Origin: G965202665 sp965243835
GTDB taxonomy: Bacteria > Actinomycetota > Acidimicrobiia > Spongiisociales > Spongiisociaceae
Reading direction: 5' to 3'
Assembly (NCBI GenBank): GCA_965243835.1
Contig: OZ251578.1
Coordinates: forward strand, 1,178,001-1,242,000
Length of the DNA stretch: 64,000 nucleotides
Part shown: piece after piece, positions 25,512 to 34,800 of the stretch
Layout of the letters: the number at the start of each line of letters is the position of its first letter
Position numbering within the stretch: position 1 is the stretch's first letter
Made by a program: the position numbers and the translations under genes
Notes under the pieces: model-generated
Database searches by the model: none
What the model was told of the DNA's origin: nothing
The model's input: the letters and a program-made list of their open reading frames with translations, nothing else

Positions 25512-27377
25512 ATGGATTCCAAAGTGGAACAAGAGCGGCGCGAGATCGCGGCGGCCATCGGGGATATGACCCTGGTGGACGTGATGAACCGCAACGCGGA
25601 ACGGTTCGGGGCCCGGCCGGCCCTGAAGTGGATGGAGCCCGACGGCGGGCGCACGATGAGCTGGTCCGCCTATCGGGACCGGGTGCGGGAGGCGGCGGCC
25701 GGTTTGCTGTCGCTGGGGGCGGGCCGGGGCGACTTCGTCGCCATTGTGGCCGCCAACCGGCCCGAACATGTGATAGCCGACTTGGGAGCGGTCTTCGCCG
25801 GGGCGGTCCCGGTGTCGATGTACAACACGTTGGCCCCCTCCCAGATCGCCTACATAGCCGGGCATTGCGCGGCCAAAGTAGCCATCCTGGAGAACGCCGA
25901 GTATTACGAGAAATGGTCGCAGGTGCGCTCCGGGTTGCCCGACCTGCGCTACGTAGTGGTTATGGACCCGGCGGATGATTTCACGCCCGGGGAGTTCGAC
26001 CTGACCTGGGAGGGCCTGCTGGAACGGGGACGGGAGGCCCTGGCCGCCGATCCCGCCGTCGCCGACAAGTCCGCGGCCGAGGTGGGCCAGGACGACTTGG
26101 CCACCCTCATCTACACCTCGGGCACCACCGGCGACCCGAAAGGGGTGATGATCAGCCATCGCAACGTCCTGTGGACCAGCGAATGCATCGCCCGGGCCTT
26201 CCCGGAGTTGCCCGACCATCTGCGCATAGTTTCCTATTTGCCGTTGGCTCATTTGGGGGAGCGGATGGCCAGCCATTACACCGGCGTGTGGCGGGCCGGG
26301 TCGGTGTGGTACGAACCGGATCTGACCAACGTGCTGGCCGCGGTGCAGGCCCACCGCCCGCAAGGTTTTTTCGGCGTGCCCCGGGTGTGGGAGAAGTTCC
26401 AGGCGGGGTTGCTGGCCAAGTTGCGGGCGGAGCCGAAGAAAGCCAAGCGCAATTTGGCCTTGGGGTCGGTGGAGTTGGGCGGCAATGTGGAGCGGGCCCG
26501 TCAGTCGGGCGAGGGTTCCTCCGCCGCCGACCGGGTCAAAATGTGGTTCGCGGAGAAACTGGTGTTCAAAAAAATCCGGAGCGGCCTGGGATTGGACGAG
26601 TTGATCCTGGCTTTCTCGGCCGCGGCCCCCGTCGCCCCCGAGTTGCTGATGTTTTTCCGGGGGATGGGGGTTCCCGTCTATGAGCTGTTCGGGCAGACCG
26701 AATCGTCCGGGCCGGGGGTGACCAACCGTCCCGGGGCGGACCGGATCGGCACGGTGGGGAGGGCCATGCCGGGGGTGGAGTTGGACATCGCCTCCGACGA
26801 CGAGATCCTGATGCGGGGCGGTTTGGTTACGGAAGGCTATTACCGGGACGAGGAGGCCACCGCCGCCGCTTTCCGGGAGGACGGATGGCTGCACACCGGC
26901 GACCTGGGCCGCTTGGACGAAGACGGGTTTTTGTCGATTATCGGACGCAAGAAGGAGATCATCATCACCGCCGCCGGCAAGAACGTGGCCCCCGCCCGGC
27001 TGGAAAACCTGCTGGCCCAAAATCCCCTTATCGCCCATTCCTGCGTGGTGGGGGACGGGCGCCGGTTTCTTACGTTGTTGGTGGCGTTGGACGAGGAGCA
27101 GGCCCCGGCGTGGGCGGCCCGCAACGGGCTGGAGTTCGAGGGTCTGGAGCGGTTGAGCCGGGAGGCGGCCCTGGAGGCGGAAATCCGCCGGGCGGTGGAG
27201 GAGGCCAATCAGCAGGTGGCCCGGGTGGAGCAGGCCAAGCGGTGGTTCATCGCCCCCGAGGCCTGGTCGCCGGAGACCGACGAGTTGACGCCGTCCTTGA
27301 AACTGAAGCGACGGGTGGTTTTGGAGCGGTACGCGGCGCAGATAGAAGAAATGTACGCCGCGGACGACGAGAGCTAG
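25512..27377 (+). CDS. Long-chain acyl-CoA synthetase (FadD15-like)
   Basis: 621 aa. LIYTSGTTGDPKGVMISHRN phosphate loop, YELFGQTESSGPGVTN, GWLHTGDLGRLDEDGFLSII and KEIIITAAGKNVAPARLENL motifs place it in the long-chain ACSL branch. Residues 285-345 form a lid-like insertion (GFFGVPRVWEKFQAGLLAKL...). Forms fatty acyl-AMP, then acyl-CoA. GGAAGAGGAGAG ribosome-binding site; 26 nt after the CoA-transferase gene and 1 nt before the SDR start, so one operon. Confidence 0.9.
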   Translation: MDSKVEQERREIAAAIGDMTLVDVMNRNAERFGARPALKWMEPDGGRTMSWSAYRDRVREAAAGLLSLGAGRGDFVAIVAANRPEHVIADLGAVFAGAVPVSMYNTLAPSQIAYIAGHCAAKVAILENAEYYEKWSQVRSGLPDLRYVVVMDPADDFTPGEFDLTWEGLLERGREALAADPAVADKSAAEVGQDDLATLIYTSGTTGDPKGVMISHRNVLWTSECIARAFPELPDHLRIVSYLPLAHLGERMASHYTGVWRAGSVWYEPDLTNVLAAVQAHRPQGFFGVPRVWEKFQAGLLAKLRAEPKKAKRNLALGSVELGGNVERARQSGEGSSAADRVKMWFAEKLVFKKIRSGLGLDELILAFSAAAPVAPELLMFFRGMGVPVYELFGQTESSGPGVTNRPGADRIGTVGRAMPGVELDIASDDEILMRGGLVTEGYYRDEEATAAAFREDGWLHTGDLGRLDEDGFLSIIGRKKEIIITAAGKNVAPARLENLLAQNPLIAHSCVVGDGRRFLTLLVALDEEQAPAWAARNGLEFEGLERLSREAALEAEIRRAVEEANQQVARVEQAKRWFIAPEAWSPETDELTPSLKLKRRVVLERYAAQIEEMYAADDES

Positions 27378-27378
27378 C

Positions 27379-28293
27379 GTGTCCGGCGTTGCGGACATCG
27401 CGTTTGACAATCGGACGGCGGTGGTTACCGGCGCCGGCCGGGGCTTGGGACGCGCCTACGCTTTGGAGTTGGCCCGCCGGGGGGCCCGGGTGGTGGTCAA
27501 CGATCCGGGCGGGGCGGTGGACGGGGAGGGGAGCTCGGCCCGGGCGGCCGACGAGGTAACGGAGGAAATTGCGGCGGCCGGCGGGGAGGCGGTCGCCTCC
27601 TATGATTCGGTTTCCACCCCGCAGGGAGGGGAGCGGATCGTGCAGACCGCCGTGGACGCTTTCGGTTCGGTGGATGCGGTGATCAACAACGCCGGGATTC
27701 TGCGGGACAAAAGCTTCGCCAACCTGACGGCCGCCGACGCCGGCGCCGTGTTGGACGTGCATCTGCGGGGGGCCTTTCATGTGACGGGTCCCGCCTTTCG
27801 GGTGATGAAAGAGCGGGGCTACGGCCGGATTGTTTACGCCTCGTCCGCCTCGGGGCTGTTCGGCAACTTCGGCCAAGCCAACTACGGGGCGGCCAAGATG
27901 GGGCTGGTGGGGTTGATGAACGTAACCGCGGTGGAGGGGGCCAAATACGGGATTTTGGCCAACGCGCTGGCTCCGGTGGCCGCCACCCGGATGACCGGGA
28001 ACCTGCTGGGCCCGTTGCAGGAGCATGCATCCCCGGACTGCGTGACCCCGATGGCCGTTTTCCTGGCTTCCGAGCAGTGCCATTTCACCCATCAGATCTG
28101 GACGGCGGGGGGAGGCCGGTTCGGCCGGGTGTTCATCGGCGTGAACGAGGGATGGTTCGCCGGCCCCGGGGCGGCTCCGTCCGCCGAACAGGTTCGGGAT
28201 CATCTGGACGAGATACGGGACATCGACTCGTACATAGTTCCCGACAGTTCCGCTGACGAATTGAAAATATTGGGTAGGCTGTTGGCCGGGTAG
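27379..28293 (+). CDS. SDR-family 3-hydroxyacyl-CoA dehydrogenase
   Basis: 304 aa from GTG 27379. Cofactor motif TGAGRGLGRAYALEL, NNAGILRD, and catalytic YASSASG...NYGAAKMG (Ser-Tyr-Lys). The long acidic insertion after VVNDPGG and the C-terminal tail match the dehydrogenase unit of peroxisomal-type multifunctional enzyme 2, here without hydratase or SCP2 domains. Oxidises 3-hydroxyacyl-CoA with NAD+. Sits between fadD and acyl-CoA dehydrogenase, in the beta-oxidation order. Confidence 0.85.
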   Translation: MSGVADIAFDNRTAVVTGAGRGLGRAYALELARRGARVVVNDPGGAVDGEGSSARAADEVTEEIAAAGGEAVASYDSVSTPQGGERIVQTAVDAFGSVDAVINNAGILRDKSFANLTAADAGAVLDVHLRGAFHVTGPAFRVMKERGYGRIVYASSASGLFGNFGQANYGAAKMGLVGLMNVTAVEGAKYGILANALAPVAATRMTGNLLGPLQEHASPDCVTPMAVFLASEQCHFTHQIWTAGGGRFGRVFIGVNEGWFAGPGAAPSAEQVRDHLDEIRDIDSYIVPDSSADELKILGRLLAG

Positions 28294-28338
28294 TTACCGC
28301 GGGGTGCGATCCGGCGGGCGAGATACGGGAGGAAGAAT

Positions 28339-29526
28339 ATGAGCGCCGAACTGGTCGAGGAACGGTTGACCCGGCTGATGGACGAGTTCCCTCCCGGGGT
28401 GACCGATGACATGGAGTTTTGGGGGGCGCAGTTCGATTTGGGTTTGGCCTGGGTGGACTTTCCGCAGGGGATGGGGGGTTTGTCCGTCAACCGCGCCTAT
28501 CGCAACCGGGTGCACGAATCGCTCGGCAAGGCGGGGGCGTCGTTCGCCAACCTGAACCGCAATATGATCGGGTACGGGATGGGGGCCCCCACCGTGGTCG
28601 CCCACGGCACCCCGGAGCAACAGTTGCGTTTCCTGCGGCCCTTGTTCATCGCCGAGGAAATATGGTGCCAGCTGTTTTCCGAACCGGGGGCGGGGTCCGA
28701 TGTGGCCGGTTTGGCCACCCGGGCGGTGCGGGACGGCGACGAATGGGTGGTGAACGGTCAGAAAGTGTGGACGACTTTGGCCCACACCTCCAAGTGGGGG
28801 CTGTTGGTGGCCCGCACCGACCCGGATGTTCCCAAGCATCGGGGAATGACCTATTTCATCATTGACATGGAACAGGAGGGAGTGGAGGTGCGCCCTTTGC
28901 GCCAGCTCACCGGCGAGGCCGAGTTTAACGAGGTTTACATGACCGACGCCCGGGTGCCGGACGCCAACCGGCTGGGGGCCGAGGGGCAGGGCTGGTCGGT
29001 GGCCATCACCACCCTGATGCACGAGCGGGTGTCGATCGGTTCCCTGCCCACGCCGCGCGGGGGAGGGGCCATCGGGGATGCGGTGGATTTGTGGCGGTCG
29101 TCGCCGCCCCCGGTCCGCACCCCCGTGAAACGGGACCGGTTGGCCGCGTTGTGGGCGGAAGCCGAGTCCTTGCGACTGACCGGGATGCGGGCGGCGGAGG
29201 CGGCCAAGACGGGAGACGCCGGCCCCGAGGGCTCCACCAGCAAGTTGCAGTGGGCGGAGTTGCAACAGGACATTCACAATTTTGCGTTGGATCTGCTGGG
29301 GGCGGAGGGGCTGGGCTACCCGTCCGGTTACGAAATGGTGCGCCCCGACGAGGCCGCCTTGGGAAAACGGGACCCGCAGAAAAACTTCCTGCGCTCCCGG
29401 GCCAACTCCATCGAGGGCGGCACCTCGGAGGTGATGCGCAACATCCTCGGCGAACGGGTGCTAGGACTCCCCGGCGAACCGCGGGTGGACAAATCGGTCC
29501 CCTGGAACCAAATCCCCCGCAGTTAA
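28339..29526 (+). CDS. Acyl-CoA dehydrogenase
   Basis: 395 aa, normal length. FAD/substrate motifs QLFSEPGAGSDVAGLATRA, WVVNGQKVWTT, FNEVYMTDARVPD and the C-terminal SIEGGTSEVMRNILGERVLG. Introduces the 2,3 double bond in acyl-CoA and passes electrons to ETF. GGGAGGAA ribosome-binding site. Last gene of the operon starting at 24314; its TAA directly abuts the TTA of the convergent DUF433 gene with no gap. Confidence 0.9.
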   Translation: MSAELVEERLTRLMDEFPPGVTDDMEFWGAQFDLGLAWVDFPQGMGGLSVNRAYRNRVHESLGKAGASFANLNRNMIGYGMGAPTVVAHGTPEQQLRFLRPLFIAEEIWCQLFSEPGAGSDVAGLATRAVRDGDEWVVNGQKVWTTLAHTSKWGLLVARTDPDVPKHRGMTYFIIDMEQEGVEVRPLRQLTGEAEFNEVYMTDARVPDANRLGAEGQGWSVAITTLMHERVSIGSLPTPRGGGAIGDAVDLWRSSPPPVRTPVKRDRLAALWAEAESLRLTGMRAAEAAKTGDAGPEGSTSKLQWAELQQDIHNFALDLLGAEGLGYPSGYEMVRPDEAALGKRDPQKNFLRSRANSIEGGTSEVMRNILGERVLGLPGEPRVDKSVPWNQIPRS

Positions 29527-29775
29527 TTACACCCTTCTTTCGGGAATAAAATTTTCATGTCGTTCTGCCTTTAGATTAGCCGAAAGGCAATCTAAAACAT
29601 GCTGGGCTTGTTCCCGGGTGACAGGCGGGAACATCTCGCAAAACTCGACAACGGTGGCCGATCTCAGGTTCTCGAACAACGCCCGAACGGGCACACGGGT
29701 GTTTTTGAATACCCAGGCGCCGCTCACCTTGCCGGGTACTGATTCCAATTCTGGGCAAGAACCCCAGTCAAACAT
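29527..29775 (-). CDS. DUF433-family antitoxin-like protein
   Basis: 82 aa. Family pattern clear: CPELESVPGKVSGAWVFKNT, RVPVRALFENL and FCEMFPPVTREQAQHVLDCL. DUF433 proteins resemble winged-helix antitoxins and commonly precede a PIN-like DUF5615 toxin. No partner follows here; the gene runs straight into the acyl-CoA dehydrogenase 3' end, so it looks like an orphan left by deletion. Lies next to an insertion-sequence remnant. Confidence 0.8.
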   Translation of the reverse strand: MFDWGSCPELESVPGKVSGAWVFKNTRVPVRALFENLRSATVVEFCEMFPPVTREQAQHVLDCLSANLKAERHENFIPERRV

Positions 29776-29857
29776 TTTATTCCTCCTATGATGGCTCTTC
29801 TCGGTTTAAGGGGGGGAGTAGGTGTTTTGGTGTGTGGGGGGTGCTTGGTTTAGGGGC

Positions 29858-30164
29858 GGGGTCCTCCATAATCGGGGTTGTAAACAGCTCCCTAGTAGCA
29901 GGAGGACCCCTTGTGGAGGAGGATCTTAGTCGGGCGAATGAGGTGTGGGTGGGTTTGGGGGATGTGGAGGTGGTGGGGTGGAGGGAGGAGGAGGATGGGG
30001 TGTTGCGGGTAGTGGTGTGCTTGCGGGGGCGGCCGGTGTGCGGGGGGTGCGGCGGCGGGGTGTGGGCTAAGGAGACGCGGGAGGTGGTTTTGGCGGATCT
30101 GCCGGTGTTCGAGGTGCCGGTGCGTCTGGTGTGGCGGAAACGCCGGTGGCAGTGTCCGGCTTGA
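29858..30164 (+). mobile_element. ISL3-family insertion-sequence remnant (transposase N-terminus)
   Basis: From GTG 29913 about 84 codons encode EVWVGLGDVEVVGWREEEDG, CLRGRPVCGGCGGGVWAKET and DLPVFEVPVRLVWRKRRWQC, matching the N-terminal zinc-finger region of ISL3 transposases (C-x2-C...DLP...RxRRxxC). It stops at about 30160, where methyltransferase sequence begins, so the DDE domain and right end are gone. A perfect 10-bp inverted repeat GGGGTCCTCC / GGAGGACCCC (29858-29867, 29901-29910) lies just upstream of the start, perhaps part of the left end. The codon style (G/T-ending) differs from neighbours. Confidence 0.7.
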
Positions 30165-31568
30165 CCCAGTGGTACACGCATTTACGGAGTTCCCGGCGTC
30201 CGAAGCGGCCCATCTGTTGGCTGGCGTTTCCTTTGCCGCGGGGCAGAACGCTTATTTCTTCGCATTGAAAACCGCAGGATTCGGCGATGTCGGCCAAGAT
30301 CAGGTCAACCGGGATTTCCTCACCGTGATATTGAACGTTGTCGTTTACCATCACCACCCTCCCGCCCGGCCGGGTAAGGCGGGACAGTTCGGCGACCACA
30401 ATGGCCATTTCCAGGAAATAGTTGGCTACCAATCTGATCACATGCGGGTTGCCCAGTTCGGAACGTTGCCGGCGGAGGGCGTTCAAGGCTTCGGTTAGGG
30501 CCGCCCCGGAGCGGACAGCGGATTTGGCCCGACGCAGGACCGCGGGCCGGGGGTAGGTACTGTCCAGGGACTCCTCCTTGGAGCGGTTTTCGACGGTGGC
30601 GCTGATCAGGGACTGCCGCAATGCTCCGAAACCGGCTTTGTCGTATCCCAGCCAGGCCAGCTCCAAGGCGTAGGTGCGGGTGTAATCGTAGCGGTTGGCG
30701 TAGGGAGGCGACGTGACGGTGAGGCCGATGGATTCAGTGGGCAGGCCGGCGAGTTCGGTGAGGGCGGAGCCTTGTCGCAGACGGGGGGTTCGGCCTCCGT
30801 AGAGCCGGGCCAGCCGGGGAGCGTCCTGCGCCATGTCGAGCAACCGCTGTTCCAAAGCCTCGGCGAAGCCGGGTATGGGCCCTTTGTCCATGCCCCCCCG
30901 CAGTTGACGCCCGCATCGATTGTCCCACCGCAGATACTGGCCGTCTTTGCGGGTGTAACTGGTTTCTTCCAGTATGCTCATACAGGCCACATCCAGGATC
31001 ACCCGTCGTGGATCTTTCTTGTCCATCCGGTTCAGGAAAGACCTGTCTTGGGCTATTTTGCGTTCTGTTGCGGCGGGAAAAGCGTGCTCCGTGATCGGGA
31101 CATGCGGGAAACGATGCTGACCGGGGGCGTCTTCGCCTTGCAGGGAACGGAGGAGGGCCGCGCCCGCCCTTTTGACATCCGCCTCCTCCCATTGGTTGGC
31201 TACCGATGAGATGGCCTGCGCCACCCTGATCCCCACCGGCATTATCTCGATGCCGGTAGCCGGGCGGCCGGCGCCGGCGGCCACCAAGACCGCAGTTCCA
31301 ATACCGGAGAACGGGTCCAGCACCGGCCCTTCCGCCACCCGGAGATTGCTTTTTACCAAGTCAGCCGAGAATCCTTCCTTATAACGCATCCATCGCAACC
31401 CGGGTTGTTGTTTGTTGCCTTGATAGGACACCAGTCGCCGGGTCAGGTCGCGGCGCACCGCCAACCGGTCCGCAAAACGCCGGTAAAGCGCCTCCCGTTC
31501 GGAATGCTCCCGTAACGGGGTGTGAGCGCCGGTTCTGTTTCCAGCAAGCGCGGTATGGCGTAGGTCAT
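30067..31568 (-). pseudogene. DNA N6-adenine/N4-cytosine methyltransferase, frameshifted and with altered C-terminus
   Basis: The main frame (30067-31464, 465 aa from TTG) has SAM motif I VLDPFSGIGTAVLV and catalytic motif IV TVTSPPYANRYDYTRTYALE, plus RLTRPGGRVVMVNDNV. Upstream of the TTG the same frame still reads as protein (LREHSEREALYRRFADRLAV) with no start, while an ATG at 31568 in the neighbouring frame opens MTYAIPRLLETEPALTP. One extra base in the C4 run (G4 on plus, 31517-31520) would join both. The last about 27 residues (after CVYHWVKPD) are read from the adjacent insertion-sequence remnant, so the native end is lost. Divergent from the helicase fusion at 31805. May still be partly active. 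Confidence 0.7.
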
Positions 31569-31804
31569 CCGCGTTCCGTTGCTTTCAGGCCGGCGGCGTT
31601 CATATCACCAGCGTAGTAGCGCGCCTCGCCGGCGGAGGGCAATGTCCGGCGGGGCGAGGAGGGGCGGGCTGTCTGGTTCATAATGTTGAATATAAAACAC
31701 GACTGTGACAAAGCGGCGCGCTCCGGTCGGCAGGCGCAAGTTGTCGGTGTCCGGCTGGCAGCCGGAGGGGGGTTCGTCGCACCGACTTGGTATGGTTACC
31801 GGCA
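31569..31804. promoter_or_regulatory. Divergent intergenic region between methyltransferase and helicase fusion
   Basis: 236 bp must hold both promoters. An inverted pair CCTCGCC (31624-31630) and GGCGAGG (31653-31659) could form a hairpin, and an AT-rich stretch with TATAAA (in TTGAATATAAAACACG, about 31684-31699) is a possible -10 for the rightward gene. No gene is seen. Shared regulation of the two genes is inference. Confidence 0.35.
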
Positions 31805-34800
31805 ATGTTTAGCGAAGAATACGTGGTCTTTGACTTGGAGACCACTCCCGGCGGGGCGGGGACGGAGTCGCAACGGATAGTTCAGGTGGGGGCGGTCATC
31901 GCCTCCGGCCTGCGGATGACCGATCGGACTTTTGACAGCCTGGTGCGGTGCGAAACGGGGATCGCCCCGGAGGTGCGCCGGATAACGGGGCTGGCGGACG
32001 AGCAGGTGCGGGATGCCCCGCCCTTGGAGGACGTGATGCGGGACTTCCTGCGGTTCGCGGGCGATCGCCCTTTGCTGGCCCACAACGGAGCGGGGTTTGA
32101 CTTCCCCGTCTTGGAGCGGGCGTTGCGGGAGACGGGTTCGCCCTCCCCGGTCGGGGAGCGGTTGGACACCCTGCAACTGGCCCATCTGGTTTTCCCCCGG
32201 GCGGGCCGCAACGCCCCTCCGGGTATCGGGGGCGATCTCCCTCCGCCGGGGCGGAGCCTGGACGACCTGATCGCGTATTTCGGAGTCGCCCCGGAACGGG
32301 AGCGGCACGCCGCCTTGGAAGACGCCTGGTTGACCGGGCAGGCGACGGCGCATCTGCTCGGCATTTTGAACCAGGATGAGCCGGCCCGCCGTCTGCAACG
32401 TTGGATTCTGGGGGCGGGCGGCCACCCCTGGGCCCGGTTTCTGGAACCCGAAGACGACCCTCCGCCGGTGGAGGACATCCTGGCGGAGCCGGCCGGGGAC
32501 GAGCCGTTGGCGGCGGGCGGCGAGTTCGACATTGCGGCCGTCGCCGCCTGCTTCGGGGAGGGAGGCCGTCTGATGACGGAGGGCCGCCGCCCCCGTCCGC
32601 AACAGCGGAAGATGGCGCAACAGGTGGCGGAGGCCATGGCCGATAAGCAAAGACTTTTGGTAGAGGCCCCCACCGGCACCGGCAAAACCTTGGCCTATCT
32701 AATTCCCGCCATTGAGTACGCCCGCGCCTGCGGCCGGCCGTCGGCGGTGGCCCCCCACACCCGCCTCCTCCAAGACCAGATAACGGCCACCTTGCGGGAA
32801 CTGGAGGGGCGTCTGGAACCCTTCCGCTGGACGACCCTGAAAGGGAGGGACAACTACCTCAGCCTGGAGGCGCTGGCCGGCGAGCTGGACGCCGGAATGT
32901 TCGATCCGGGCTCCGCCATGGTACTGGCTTTGCTCACCGGGTGGGCGGCCGAAACCCCCACCGGGGAGTGGGAGGATCTGCGCGTCTTCTCCCTGGAAAA
33001 AACGGTTCCCGAGCTGTCCGCCCTGCGTTGGAAGTTGCGCACCGCGGACAATGCGGACCAGGATACGAAACTGGGGCGGCTGGACTTCCACGGGCGGGCC
33101 TGCGACCGGGTGGCCTCCTCGCATGTGGCGGTGGTCAACCACGCTTTAGTGATGACGAGCCGGACGTTGAGTTCGGTGCGGAGCCTGGTAGTGGACGAAG
33201 CCCACAACCTGGAGGATACCACCACCGGCGCCCTCACCAAAGAGGTCGAGGGCCGGGAAGTTCTTTTCCTGTGCGAAGCCGTCCTGGGCCGCCGGGGTCT
33301 GGTGCGACGGCTGGCCGAAGCGGCCGGGGTTTCCGTCTCCCATCCGCCCCTTGCGGCGGTGCGGGAAGCGATGGAAAAAGTGCGGGCGGCGGAAACGGGG
33401 TTCGTCGGGCCCTTGGAAGAATACGTGCGCAGCCGGGGCGGGACCCGGAGGGAGGAGGCGGAACGGTTCGGCGTTTCCTACCGCATCCGGCGCGGTTCGG
33501 ATACCAAAAACCCCCATTACCGGCCGGTTTTGGAGGCGGGCCGGAAGTTGCGGGACGCCCTGCAGGCGGCGGCGGCCGCTTTCAACGAAATAACCGTTCC
33601 CGAGCGGCCGCAGGGCAGGTACCGGCAGCGACGGTTGGAGGACGAGGTGCGCCGCCTGGGATGCACCGCCTGCGAGCAGGCGGGTTTGATCGACGGCGTG
33701 CTGTGGTCCGGGGAAAGCTGGGAGTGGATCAACATCGCCCATCTGGAATGGGAGGACGGGGCCTGGCTGTGGTCGTTGCGCCGGGCTCCGGTTTCCGTTT
33801 CCGGCAAGTTGCGGGAGTTGTGGGAAGAACTGGACTCGGTTTGCCTGACCTCGGCCACCCTGCAAGCGGGGGGCGATTTCAGTCACCTGCTGGACATTCT
33901 GGGTTTGGGGACGGCACGCACCGAGGTGCTGGACTCCCCGTTCCACCGCTTGACGGAGAACCATCTCCTGTTGCTGGCCGACTACATGCCCGCTCCCCGG
34001 GGGAGCCTCATGGAGCGTTTCGGACAGGAAGAGGCGGAGGAAATACCGCGCCTGCTCACGGCGGCGGGCGGGCGCGCCTTGGCTTTGTTCACCGCCCGCG
34101 CCCGGTTGGAGAAAGTGCGCGACCACGCCCGGCCCCCGCTGGAGGGTTTGGGGATTCCCTTGTTGGCGCAGGGCGAGGGGACGGTTATGCAGTTGGTGGA
34201 GAAAATGCGCAACCACCATCCGACCAGCCTGTTGGGGGTTCGTTCCTTCTGGGAGGGGGTGGACATTCCCGGCTCTGCGCTCAGCCTGCTGGTCATCGAG
34301 AAAATACCGTTCGATTCGCCCGCCGATCCGGTGGTCGGGGCCCGTATGGAACAGCTGGAACTAAGCGGCAAAAACCCCTTCACCGACTACATGGTGCCCC
34401 GGGCGGCGTTGCGCTTCGCCCAAGGCGCGGGGCGTCTCATCAGGTCGGAGAGCGATGTCGGCGTCTCGGTGGTTTTGGACAGCCGGCTGTGCCGGACGGG
34501 TTCCTATCAGGAGAAGATGGTGAAAGGGCTGACCGGGCCTCCCCAAATCCGGGAGTCGTCGTTCCGGGAGGAGGCCTATCGGGCCATCGCCGGGCATCTG
34601 GGAATTAATTTTGACGATGAACTCCGGGCGAGGATCGGCGATATTCCGAGCGCCGACCCGTGGCAACGCCGGGTGTTGGAGTTGGGTCGGGAAATCTCCG
34701 CCGGGTCGGAGGCGGGGGAGGATGCTCTCCGGAAACTGCTTGACGAAGCCCTGGCCTTGATCGGGTTTACGGAGTGGCGCCCCGGCCAGCTGGAGACTTT

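Noticed and set aside
23024..25654. 876-codon open frame on the minus strand
   Set aside because: It is the antisense of the AI-2E transporter and CoA-transferase genes, rich in Gly/Arg/Pro/His with no domain motifs, a GC-rich shadow frame.
24807..27410. 867-codon minus-strand open frame
   Set aside because: Antisense shadow of fadD and the CoA-transferase; the plus-strand genes have full family motifs.
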